A program made the position numbers and the translations under genes. Shown here piece after piece: positions 1 through 8,376 of a DNA stretch of 64,000 bases. The stretch is taken from assembly GCA_012838135.1 (NCBI GenBank), contig DUPV01000042.1, forward strand, positions 1 through 64,000. Direction: 5' to 3'. This stretch comes from Clostridiaceae bacterium. Its GTDB lineage: Bacteria; Bacillota; Clostridia; Saccharofermentanales; DTU023. Numbering within the stretch: the first letter of the stretch is position 1; each line of letters begins with the position of its first letter. The notes beneath the pieces were generated by a model, which saw nothing but the letters and a program-made list of their open reading frames with translations, did not search any database and had not been told where the DNA came from.

Positions 1-1669
1 AAATGCTTTGTTTCAGATCCCCGACCATAAAGACTCGCGGACATTCAATTCTGGAAATCAAAGTTTCCTGAATCGGGTTGGTATCCTGATACTCATCCAA
101 ATAGATTTCCTGATATTTCTCATGAAGTACTTTGGCAATTTCCGGTTGATCCAATAGCTTCAAAGCATAATGCTCATAATCATTGAAATCTATTTGATTA
201 TGTTTGATTTTAATTTGTTGAAAACGACGTTCTACCAGAATAACCGTCTCAAAAAACCGTGCCAAAGTTCGGAGCATCGATTGAAGATCCTGCTCAATTT
301 CATGCGTACTGCGAATAAAGTAAGGTTTGACTTTTTCAAGTTGATTACGCTTGGCTATGGCAGAATTATGTTTAAAATCCGGATGGATCATTGCCATGAT
401 CGGCAAAACTTTCGGCTCATAATTCTCGATAAAATCCATTTTCGCCAGGGCTTCCGGTGTGCAGGAATTATTGGCGCGCAGACTGATATAATCTCCTAAT
501 AACTTGCCTTGCTCATGAATTTGATTCCATTTCTCTGTAGCGGAAGATTTTGCAGCAAGGATTTGCTTGATTTCACGCACAACCTTCAATTCAAGATTCA
601 AGCGTTCCTCAATCTGAAAATGCTCTTTGGTTCGAGTCTTTTTGCTCAAAACAATGCGTAAATGTTCACTGTTCAAGGCATAATTCAAACCCTCAATTGC
701 CGGATTGATCAACGCTTCAATTTGTACTAAAGCTTCGTTGACTACCGGATGTCTGTTAAAATCCTCTGCCTGTGCTTTAAAATCTTTCAGTGCTTGTTGA
801 ATTACAGTTTCAAAATATGCCATACTGCGCAATTGAGCTAATGATCTTGCCAATTGATCACGCACCGGTTGATCGGTTAAAGAATCGGTTATCATCAAAA
901 CTAATTGATCAAAATCCCGCAACCATTCTTCTTGCGTAATCGGATCTTCCAGTAAATTAAACAACTCGATTTCGCTTTGCAGAGCGGGTATTTCTCGCGA
1001 GACAAAAGATGTGCTGACATCTTCTTGGCTTGTTTCATTATTGGGTTTTAATTCATCATTTTCGTCATTATTGAAGTCTTTATTAGTAAGGCTTTTTAAT
1101 TTAGCTTGACTGTCTGCTGCATTAACTTTTAAATTATTTGGGGATATTTTTGAATTTGAATCTGCATTGTCTGAATTATTGAGCTCAGAAATTTTCTGAT
1201 ATATTTCCGTCAATATTTCATCAATCGCTTGATTGAGATAAATATCCCGGTACGTTTGCGATATGGTGGTAAAGCCCGGCTGCAAAATGAGCTGACCGTT
1301 TTGATCTGTTAAATATGCACCATATTCTTTAATCAAATTAAGACAAAAAGCATGAATCGTGGAAATTTGTGCCAAAGGAAAACGTTGTTTTAGTTCTCTG
1401 AGATATTTTAGCGTTGTCGGATCAGTTGCTTGTTGCATTTCTGCCGCAATTTTTTCATCAATTTTCCGGCGCATTTGAGTCGCAGCTTTATCGGTAAAAG
1501 TAGCAACCAGAATATTTTCCGGCTCAACCTTTTTTGCCATAACCCGACGGAATATTCTTTCAATCAAAACTGCTGTTTTACCCGAACCGGCAGCAGCCGA
1601 AACCAATAACGGTTTTGGTTGATCATATTCTATAGCTTGTAATTGTTCTTCTGTCCAATTAACACTCAT
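1..1669 (-). CDS. addA: ATP-dependent helicase/nuclease subunit A (AddA), partial
   Basis: Partial gene: the frame is open to the left edge of the window, so only the N-terminal 556 codons are present. AddA is the UvrD-like helicase and nuclease of the AddAB complex, which resects double-strand breaks for RecA. The visible part starts MSVNWTEEQLQAI and has Walker A AAAGSGKT at about residues 27-34, the motif Ia stretch VATFTDKAATQM, the STIHAFC motif, the Walker B box YLDEYQDTNPIQE and FMVGDLKQSIY at the edge. An Asn/Asp/Ser-rich, poorly conserved insertion lies roughly at residues 160-220. The ATG at 1669 follows an AAGGAAAAG ribosome site and lies 13 nt after the addB stop, so the two form an operon. 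The C-terminal nuclease domain lies outside the window. Confidence 0.93.
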   Translation of the reverse strand, partial: MSVNWTEEQLQAIEYDQPKPLLVSAAAGSGKTAVLIERIFRRVMAKKVEPENILVATFTDKAATQMRRKIDEKIAAEMQQATDPTTLKYLRELKQRFPLAQISTIHAFCLNLIKEYGAYLTDQNGQLILQPGFTTISQTYRDIYLNQAIDEILTEIYQKISELNNSDNADSNSKISPNNLKVNAADSQAKLKSLTNKDFNNDENDELKPNNETSQEDVSTSFVSREIPALQSEIELFNLLEDPITQEEWLRDFDQLVLMITDSLTDQPVRDQLARSLAQLRSMAYFETVIQQALKDFKAQAEDFNRHPVVNEALVQIEALINPAIEGLNYALNSEHLRIVLSKKTRTKEHFQIEERLNLELKVVREIKQILAAKSSATEKWNQIHEQGKLLGDYISLRANNSCTPEALAKMDFIENYEPKVLPIMAMIHPDFKHNSAIAKRNQLEKVKPYFIRSTHEIEQDLQSMLRTLARFFETVILVERRFQQIKIKHNQIDFNDYEHYALKLLDQPEIAKVLHEKYQEIYLDEYQDTNPIQETLISRIECPRVFMVGDLKQSI

Positions 1670-1682
1670 GTCTTTTCCTTAT

Positions 1683-4600
1683 TTACAAATATTCAGCACG
1701 TTTCTCAATCAATCTTTGATCATAGCGGCACATTTCTTTATAAGCACAATAATCACAAGGCAAACTATCTTTGCTAACCGTTTTGGGAATCGGCGAAATC
1801 TGTCCTTGATAGATTTTTTTAACAGCTGATTTTGCATGTTGCAAAACCTGTTCACCAATTTCATTCAATTCATTCTTATCTGATGTTTGAATTTCCTGAA
1901 TCGGATTATTACTGTTCAGTCTTTGAATCAAATCTTGTTGCGGCGGATAAAACAAGTGTTTTGCATTAATACTGTCCTTGGGTTTATTGTTGAAATTTAA
2001 ATAGGCAATTCGGTCTGCTGTTTGCTCAGGATGATTAATTTGCCATATTATTTGGTAAAGACCCAATTGAAGATCCAGTCCTGCAAGAATCCGTTCCGGC
2101 TCCATTTTTTTACCGCCGGTTTTATAGTCATACAAACGATACTGTCCGGAATTATTGAGATCGACTCGGTCTATTACACCACGTAAATAAACTTTCGAAT
2201 CTGCTGCATAAAGTTCTAATTCTTGAAAAGCACTTAATTGTTTGCGAGTTTGATAAACATTTGAATCTTCGCGAATTTGAGCAGGGCTTGATTGCTCACG
2301 AGCTTGATAAATAATTGATTGTTTGTGAGGCGGGAATGTCCATTCAAAAAATTGCGGAAAGAATCCGTCCGGAGCAATAATTGTAGCATTGTACCAAAGT
2401 GCCGCCCGAACATGCCGTTTGATTCTCCGACCTTGAGCTGCAACAATTGCCCCGTCTTGATAAGTCGTAACTCCTGTTGCTTTTACACTTTTATGATATA
2501 GATCATCATAAAAAGAATCTGTTTTGATCAGGTCAAGCCATTTTTTAAATTCTTCATTTTTGGTTACAGAATCCGGCATTGCCTTCAATTTTTCTTGCAA
2601 ATTACGTAAAGCTATTTCCATCATTGAGTGGATTAAAGTTCCCCGATCACGCGGATCTGCGTCCCACAGCGGTCTTTCCTGCAGTGCCAGAGTATAATCT
2701 GCAAAATATTGATAGGGGCAAGCTTGAAAACTTTCCAATCCGCTGGCAGCGAAATAATTATTTTCAGCAAAAACTTGCTTGAGTAATTCCTGATCCAAAG
2801 TCAGATAAGGCTTGATCAAATCTAAAGGATCAGTTGTTAAATCTGTGAATGAAATTTGTTCCGAATCTTCATGTTTAATTAGGGTCAAAGCTTTTTGCCA
2901 AAAAATACTTGCTGCAGGCAATCGTAAATCAGATTTTTGTTCAGCAATAATTTCTGTCTTTTGCAACGTGTTTTGTAAATCTGTATTCTTTACTCTTTGC
3001 TTAGCTAATAAATATCGCTTAGTTCTGGCTACAGTTAACCAGCGCTGATCCGGTTCTGTCGGATCGCCCAGAATTATTGAATTCAAATTAATTCGTTCTG
3101 CCAATTCAGATTTATTCTCAGACTTGGGATAGCGTGTCGTCTTTATATTGTCTGTCGATTCAAAATTATTTTCTCGTTCAAAACGATTCACCAATTCATT
3201 CTGTAAGAGAACAAAAATTGCCGGCCATTTTGCCTCATCCAAATCCGGAACTGAAAGATAAAGCCGATCCTGTGCCGCAGTCAGATTTAAAATTGAGGTG
3301 ACTTGATTGGATAGGATCTTGTTTTTCTTATAATCCGGCAGCTTTTTTTCACTATTTAATTCAATCCAGTTGATTTCTGTTTGATGTAAAAATCCTTCCG
3401 CTACATTTATTTGCGGAAATGTTGCACGGGTTGCTCCGGTAATAAACAATACTTTACAGTCATAGTACATCATTTCACGTGGACTGCCGACTCTTATCCG
3501 ATCGAGCCCCACCGGAATTGAGCTCGGAATTTGTCCCGCCAGAGTACCGAGAATTACTTCCTTAAAACCCTTTTGACTAATATGGCTCTCACCCAAAAGC
3601 GTCAGACTCTCTTCAAGCAATTGAATAATTAATTCCCAGGATCTGGCAAGCGACAGCGAAACATCCTCTTCACCGGAATTGCGCAATTGATCGATCATCT
3701 GCTGCAATTTATCTGTCAAGAAATCTTGGCCAAGCCAAGCTAAAAGATGTTTGGATTTTTCAGCACCTCGTCTTATACTCCGCATTTCTTTTAATGCAGC
3801 AAAGACCGGATCAAGATATTTTTGCTTAAAAGATAATGCCCATTCTTTTTGATCAGCTTTGATCACATCATAATACTTTGCATTTTGAATTTTGCGGGCA
3901 TTATTCAGCCCGAATTCCAAACAAAGATTTTCAAATTGATCAATTTCATCTTCCGTCGGTTCTGCTAAACCCGATCTCAGAAATACCAATAAATCATTTA
4001 GATTGAAATCATTGGTTGATAATTCAAAAAATCCCGCCAGATACCGAAAAAGTGCAGTTTGACGCAGAGGTATCCGTTCTGACAAAAAAGTATCCAGACC
4101 AAATTCACGAAAGACTGACTTTTCAAGACTCAAATCTTTAATATCATCACAAATCATAATTCCGATATCTTTTTTGCGATAATTGTTTTCCGTCAAAAGT
4201 CGTTTAATTTCACCGGCGATGAATGCCCATTCCTGTCTTTTATCTTCGGCAGCAATTAAAGTAAACTGATCATATTCGGAAATTTTGTCTTCCGATTCAG
4301 ACAAACGTTCATTCTCATTTTCAGTTAAAGCAATTTCAGTGGGATTAGATTGCAATTCGTGGTTTTCAACATCAGACAGTAAATCCTTATTTTCTTCGTC
4401 AAGTTTTAACATTCCCGTCAAAAAAGAATTTTGCAAAGCTTTGCGTGCCGGTGTGTTTTTTTCTTCCAAGGCCAGTAATTGTGCTTCTGGCAACATCTTG
4501 CGCAACTGAAGAAAAGACTGATAGCCCGGCTCGAACAATTCCCGTCTGATTGAATCAATTGAATCAGGAGAATTAACTGAACTCAAATCTGTACAAATCG

Positions 4601-5330
4601 TGATTTTTAATTCTTTTACACGTTCTGCCAATAATTGAATAATTTTCAATTCTTGCTGGTTAAAAGTCCTGATATCCGCAAAACCGGTAATCCAAATTCT
4701 GGTATTGCTCAAAAAATCCAATTCCGATTGCCACTTTTCATCTTGCAAGAGTTCTGCCAAACGATCCAGGTTATCGTCCTGATCAATCAATTCCAGTTCC
4801 GCCATCTTAGTCTGATAAAGGTTCTGTAAAGCAGCAAAATCTGCCAATTTATCCTTTGTTAAAGACGGCGGAGCCAATTCTGCTAAATGAGATAAAGTAG
4901 AATTATCGAAATCAAAACGCTTGAAATCACTCAAGACAGTTTCTAATTCAGAAGAATAGCCGGGCATTCCGGCAAAACGTTGAAAGCGTTTGAATTTTGC
5001 AGAATTATCATGAATCAAGCGTTGGATGATCAAAGATTTACCTACACGGGAAATTGTTTCAATTGCCAAACCGCCGGCAATCGAAAATATTCGATGCGCC
5101 AGGCGGTTAAACGATAAAACCTCCGCCAACATCAAACCGTCAACATCATAATTTTCTAAATATCTTCTTTCAAGATCGGCTTTCAACGCCTCCGGCACAA
5201 TTAAAAAAGCTCTTTCATTAAGCCTGGAAATCATGCCTTTTGCATGGCTTGCCAAATCAGAAAGGCAATAATCCATTAGTTGGATCGGATTTGTCGCGGC
5301 AATTAATTCAACTCGATTTTTCAACATCAT
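1683..5330 (-). CDS. addB: ATP-dependent nuclease subunit B (AddB/RexB type)
   Basis: Partner of AddA, 1215 aa, close to the usual AddB length. The inactive helicase-like N-terminus has FLIVPEALKADLERRYL and LSFNRLAHRIF, matching the AddB family. The C-terminal RecB-type nuclease motif GVIDRVDLNN...RLYDYKTGG is intact. Four cysteines expected to hold a 4Fe-4S cluster are visible: one in LESFQACPYQYFADY and three at C1192, C1195 and C1201 (CDYCAYKEMC). The N-terminal P-loop found in Bacillus AddB is not visible; residues 1-20 read MMLKNRVELIAATNPIQLMD. In that respect it resembles RexB. An in-frame stop just upstream excludes a longer N-terminus. The second Met (5327) may be the real start, since an AAGAAGAG site sits immediately before. 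Confidence 0.92.
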   Translation of the reverse strand: MMLKNRVELIAATNPIQLMDYCLSDLASHAKGMISRLNERAFLIVPEALKADLERRYLENYDVDGLMLAEVLSFNRLAHRIFSIAGGLAIETISRVGKSLIIQRLIHDNSAKFKRFQRFAGMPGYSSELETVLSDFKRFDFDNSTLSHLAELAPPSLTKDKLADFAALQNLYQTKMAELELIDQDDNLDRLAELLQDEKWQSELDFLSNTRIWITGFADIRTFNQQELKIIQLLAERVKELKITICTDLSSVNSPDSIDSIRRELFEPGYQSFLQLRKMLPEAQLLALEEKNTPARKALQNSFLTGMLKLDEENKDLLSDVENHELQSNPTEIALTENENERLSESEDKISEYDQFTLIAAEDKRQEWAFIAGEIKRLLTENNYRKKDIGIMICDDIKDLSLEKSVFREFGLDTFLSERIPLRQTALFRYLAGFFELSTNDFNLNDLLVFLRSGLAEPTEDEIDQFENLCLEFGLNNARKIQNAKYYDVIKADQKEWALSFKQKYLDPVFAALKEMRSIRRGAEKSKHLLAWLGQDFLTDKLQQMIDQLRNSGEEDVSLSLARSWELIIQLLEESLTLLGESHISQKGFKEVILGTLAGQIPSSIPVGLDRIRVGSPREMMYYDCKVLFITGATRATFPQINVAEGFLHQTEINWIELNSEKKLPDYKKNKILSNQVTSILNLTAAQDRLYLSVPDLDEAKWPAIFVLLQNELVNRFERENNFESTDNIKTTRYPKSENKSELAERINLNSIILGDPTEPDQRWLTVARTKRYLLAKQRVKNTDLQNTLQKTEIIAEQKSDLRLPAASIFWQKALTLIKHEDSEQISFTDLTTDPLDLIKPYLTLDQELLKQVFAENNYFAASGLESFQACPYQYFADYTLALQERPLWDADPRDRGTLIHSMMEIALRNLQEKLKAMPDSVTKNEEFKKWLDLIKTDSFYDDLYHKSVKATGVTTYQDGAIVAAQGRRIKRHVRAALWYNATIIAPDGFFPQFFEWTFPPHKQSIIYQAREQSSPAQIREDSNVYQTRKQLSAFQELELYAADSKVYLRGVIDRVDLNNSGQYRLYDYKTGGKKMEPERILAGLDLQLGLYQIIWQINHPEQTADRIAYLNFNNKPKDSINAKHLFYPPQQDLIQRLNSNNPIQEIQTSDKNELNEIGEQVLQHAKSAVKKIYQGQISPIPKTVSKDSLPCDYCAYKEMCRYDQRLIEKRAEYL

Positions 5331-5525
5331 CTCTTCTTACTAATTTTTAATTTATTATTTGCATCAATTAAAAATCGTGTTTTTAACTTATATGTATACT
5401 TTTTTAACTCTTAATTCAAAAAATATATTCAAATTTAGTATTGTCATCTCTAAAATTATATACTGTTTGATAAAGTGATTCATTCTTTCTACCTCTATAT
5501 TCCAAAATTCTAAAATTAAACTTTG

Positions 5526-6212
5526 TCAGGATTTGCTGTCAAAACGTAATTTTCTCAAATCCTTCATAAATAATTTTGAAAATTCACGCGGTTTATAAAA
5601 AAAATGAATTTCACTTGAACTGGACATTTTATTTTCTTTTTTTAAGTTAATTAATTCCAATGTGCAAATATAGTCTGCTAGTTGAAAAAGACGATATTGT
5701 TCCGGATAAATTTTTCTTGTTTCAATATTTAACAAAGTATTAAAAACCGTGTTTAGAATCATTCCCAAATCTGTTTGGCCATTATCATAATACAGTATGA
5801 TTTTTTCAAATTTTGCAAAATACACGTATTTATTTTGAATAAAACTTCCTAATTCTTTCGCTAATTGCTTAAGCAGAATCTCATAACTATGGTATCTATC
5901 TTTATCAAATATAAAAGTGTGATAAATAACAGGAACATTCCGTGCAAAATTTCTCATTGCATGTATTATTTTTCTTCTTCTGTTTATACCCATATTTTTA
6001 TAATGACTTTCTCTTCGAATAATTGCCCCAGAATGAATACAATGTTCAGGAAGACCCATCACAATCAACTTTTCATCTAATTTTGCTACACTTTTATTTA
6101 TAGATTCAGCCTGATTATGAAATAATAAAGTGAAAATATAATAACGCGACGCTTCACCCGAATAACCAAAATCTCCTGATTCATCTACAAAAATACTCAA
6201 ACGTTTTTGCAT
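5526..6212 (-). CDS. DUF3800 domain protein
   Basis: A 228-aa DUF3800 protein, a family with an RNase H-like fold often found near mobile elements or defence genes; its biochemical role is not settled. The diagnostic N-terminus LSIFVDESGDFGY carries the conserved DESGD acidic motif. Further family signs are HSGAIIRR, an IILYYDNGQTDLG stretch and the C-terminal YRLFQLADYICTLELI (QLADY motif). I chose the ATG at 6212 because a GGAGAG ribosome site lies 6 nt upstream; a TTG at 6245 would overlap this site. It sits behind a short structured transcript (6261-6328) and has no close partner gene. The AddB gene follows in the same direction about 195 nt away. Confidence 0.85.
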   Translation of the reverse strand: MQKRLSIFVDESGDFGYSGEASRYYIFTLLFHNQAESINKSVAKLDEKLIVMGLPEHCIHSGAIIRRESHYKNMGINRRRKIIHAMRNFARNVPVIYHTFIFDKDRYHSYEILLKQLAKELGSFIQNKYVYFAKFEKIILYYDNGQTDLGMILNTVFNTLLNIETRKIYPEQYRLFQLADYICTLELINLKKENKMSSSSEIHFFYKPREFSKLFMKDLRKLRFDSKS

Positions 6213-6260
6213 CAAAACTCTCCATGTAAATTTTAAAACTTGCAAATGAAATAAGAGAAA

Positions 6261-6328
6261 GATAAAAAATAGCGGGAAAAGCTCCCGCTTTCGGTGGACC
6301 TAGATCATTACGACCAGCCCCAAATATT
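6261..6328 (-). ncRNA. Candidate structured small RNA upstream of DUF3800 gene
   Basis: Between the oxidoreductase gene and the DUF3800 gene lies a compact transcription unit on the minus strand. A promoter precedes it. The transcript would contain a hairpin of about nine pairs (GGGCUGGUC pairing around the loop GUAAU with GAUCUAGGUCC, two bulges), then ACCGAA, then a perfect 7-bp stem AGCGGGA/UCCCGCU followed by AUUUUUU, a typical intrinsic terminator. Rfam contains several DUF3800-associated RNA motifs (DUF3800-I and others) found next to DUF3800 genes; this arrangement fits that known association, but I cannot assign a specific family. The terminal hairpin could also simply end the upstream oxidoreductase transcript. 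Confidence 0.6.
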
Positions 6329-6334
6329 AAATTG

Positions 6335-6363
6335 ATTTTAACATAGACAGCTATATTCTGCAA
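6335..6363 (-). promoter_or_regulatory. Promoter of the DUF3800-associated RNA
   Basis: On the minus strand TTGCAG (6358-6363) and TAAAAT (6335-6340) are separated by exactly 17 nt, a good sigma-A promoter. It lies directly after the stop codon of the upstream oxidoreductase gene and would start transcription near 6328. Confidence 0.6.
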
Positions 6364-6374
6364 ATTTCTCTATG

Positions 6375-7949
6375 TTAATCGGAGTCGATCGGTTGTTCCG
6401 CATTGAGGGTCGGTCCGTCAAATTCAATTTCGCCGGATGCCCAAGTTGATACTTCACTTAAAGCCGGATGGATTGTCATTGTATAATTAACTGCATCGGG
6501 AGTTCTCGGATCAAGATATCTTGCTGTGAATTCTTTGCGTTCTCTTGCAGTTTCAGCGGAACCGATATCCGGCTCGAGAATTTTGAATTTATGTTCTCCG
6601 GCATTGATCAAGTTTATATACGGTTGAATCAATATCGCTGCTTCCGGACCGACAATCTGGACTCCCAAAATTCGTCTGGTCTTTTGATCGGCAATAACTT
6701 TTACAAAATTTTCCGGTTTGCCGTAATCGTAACCCATGGCAAAAGGCTTAATTGTATATTCATAGGCATATTTTCCGGTTGTTATCTGATAGCCCTGATC
6801 TTCTGCCATTTTTGTGTTTAAACCGACTGAGGCTACTTGAGGATGAGTATAAACCGCTGACGGAACGACGTCATAACGTGCTCTTCTTCTTGGTGTAATA
6901 GCTTCACCTGTGTTATTTCGCTCTCTTTCGAACAAGTTAAAAGCCAATATTTCCGCTTCATAATTAGCTACATGTCTTAATTGAAATTTGCCGTTTGCAT
7001 CACCGATTGCATACACTCCTTCAACCGAAGTTTCCAGGAATTCATTAGTTCTAATCCAGCCACGATGATCCAGTTCGATTCCGGTATTTGCAATCTGCAA
7101 GGTATCGCTATTGCTGGTCAAGCCTGTAGCTAGCAATAAATCTTCGGCTTCGATAACATTTATTTCTCCGGTTGCTCTATGCTCAATTGTAAATTGTTTT
7201 ACTCCCCCTTTTTCCTCCACTCGTGTCATTTCTGAATTGAGGTAAACTTCAATTCCTGACTTTTTGTATTCTTTCAGCACAACTTCCGTAATATCGGAAT
7301 CAAAAACCGGTAATAAACGCGGATTATGTTGAACAATTGTGACCTGTGTGCCCAAATGAGCAAAGATATGGGCAAATTCCGTTGCTATCGGGCCGCCGCC
7401 TAAAATTACCAAGCTTTTATATGGTTGTTTCGGAAATTTTTCTCCGAAAAAAGTTTCAGAAGTTATATAGTTAATATTTTCCAATCCTTTGATATTATCG
7501 GGAATTCTGGTGCGGGCACCACTTGCAATTAAAATCGTATCCGCTGTCAATTCTTCCGAAAGTGTTCCGTCATTTAGTTTAACTCGGACTACTTTTTCCC
7601 CGGTAAAAAATCCCGTTCCCTGGTAAACATCTACATTTTCTTCGGCAGAATATGCTTCAAGAACTTGCGAACTATTTTGATTCAAATAATTCCACATTCT
7701 CTCACCCATTACTGTCCAATTTAGCTTGAACTCTCCTTCAACCAGACCTTTGTTCTTAAGTCTGGCAAAATCTATTTGATAATCTACAGGATTAACTAGT
7801 GTTTTGGTCGGAATACAACCACGATTCAAACATGTTCCGCCAAACTTACCTTTTTCAATGATTGCTACAGTTTTTCCTGCATCTATTGCCGCATCGGTAG
7901 TAATATTAGCTGCTCCTGTACCTATTACAAGATAATCATATTTTTTCAT
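6375..7949 (-). CDS. Dihydrolipoamide dehydrogenase-like disulfide oxidoreductase
   Basis: Class I pyridine-nucleotide disulfide oxidoreductase, 524 aa. Visible parts are an N-terminal FAD fold (YDYLVIGTGAANITT), the redox-active disulfide GGTCLNRGCIPTK (Cys-x4-Cys), the NAD(P) fold LVILGGGPIATEFAHIF, the second FAD site GVYAIGDANGKFQLRHVA and the C-terminal dimerisation domain with a catalytic His-Glu pair in MTIHPALSE. The N-terminal GTGAAN replaces the GGGPGG usual in true E3 subunits, and it is not in an operon with E1/E2 genes. It is therefore more likely a thiol/disulfide reductase of unknown substrate than the E3 of a complex. A clean AGGAGGT site precedes the ATG. A 40-bp palindromic element sits 27-66 nt upstream of the start, shared with the nitroreductase gene at 49.7 kb. 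Confidence 0.85.
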   Translation of the reverse strand: MKKYDYLVIGTGAANITTDAAIDAGKTVAIIEKGKFGGTCLNRGCIPTKTLVNPVDYQIDFARLKNKGLVEGEFKLNWTVMGERMWNYLNQNSSQVLEAYSAEENVDVYQGTGFFTGEKVVRVKLNDGTLSEELTADTILIASGARTRIPDNIKGLENINYITSETFFGEKFPKQPYKSLVILGGGPIATEFAHIFAHLGTQVTIVQHNPRLLPVFDSDITEVVLKEYKKSGIEVYLNSEMTRVEEKGGVKQFTIEHRATGEINVIEAEDLLLATGLTSNSDTLQIANTGIELDHRGWIRTNEFLETSVEGVYAIGDANGKFQLRHVANYEAEILAFNLFERERNNTGEAITPRRRARYDVVPSAVYTHPQVASVGLNTKMAEDQGYQITTGKYAYEYTIKPFAMGYDYGKPENFVKVIADQKTRRILGVQIVGPEAAILIQPYINLINAGEHKFKILEPDIGSAETARERKEFTARYLDPRTPDAVNYTMTIHPALSEVSTWASGEIEFDGPTLNAEQPIDSD

Positions 7950-7975
7950 GCTATACCTCCTGTTTTCTATATTTG

Positions 7976-8015
7976 TTCTGTTAACTTAAAAATTGATCTT
8001 TCGTTAAAAGAGCCT
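7976..8015 (-). promoter_or_regulatory. 40-bp palindromic element, copy A (operator or 5' UTR element)
   Basis: Arms TCTGTTAAC (7977-7985) and GTTAAAAGA (8003-8011) form an inverted repeat with one mismatch and a 17-nt spacer. The 40-nt block matches the block at 49731-49770 at 37 positions. Both copies lie 27-28 nt upstream of the start codon of an oxidoreductase gene, in the same orientation. This implies a shared regulator or a shared untranslated-leader element. Confidence 0.6.
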
Positions 8016-8245
8016 ATATGTTTTTGAAAACAATTTGGCTAATAAATTTTCTTATTTATTATTACACATTTAGCATAATAATCTGCATCAAAGCATGTTC
8101 AATGATTATTTTGTATCTTATATTACATTTTTAGTCTTCATAAAATGTTTTTTTCTATGATATTTTTATGACTTAAATCATTGTTCTTAACCTTATACTA
8201 TTGTGCTTTACCGTACGTTGTATGCTCAGTTTATATTATTGTTCT
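8016..8245. other. AT-rich intergenic stretch without a recognised gene
   Basis: Part of the 427-bp gap between the disulfide oxidoreductase start and the glutamate dehydrogenase stop. It presumably contains the oxidoreductase promoter on the minus strand. I saw no ORF with a ribosome site and no RNA gene here. Confidence 0.5.
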
Positions 8246-8285
8246 TTGAAAAAACCTCAGTTTCCAAAAAGGATTACTGAGGTTT
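8246..8285 (-). terminator. Intrinsic terminator of gdhA
   Basis: Perfect 10-bp inverted repeat AAACCTCAGT (8252-8261) / ACTGAGGTTT (8276-8285) with a 14-nt loop, followed on the minus strand by a T run. It lies about 90 nt after the gdhA stop. Confidence 0.8.
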
Positions 8286-8376
8286 CATCTTGATTTTTAA
8301 CTGCACTCCATCAGACATCAGATGGCTTTGCTATTGAATTTTGGGTCAAGTAAAAGTCTGTTGAACTTAGACTTGC

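Noticed and set aside
170-499. 109-codon plus-strand frame at the left edge
   Set aside because: Lies opposite the AddA coding sequence, whose motifs are clear.
7976-8015. Rex (NADH-sensing) operator in the 40-bp palindrome
   Set aside because: Rex sites are TTGTTAA-4 nt-TTAACAA; here the arms are 15-17 nt apart and the flanking bases differ.
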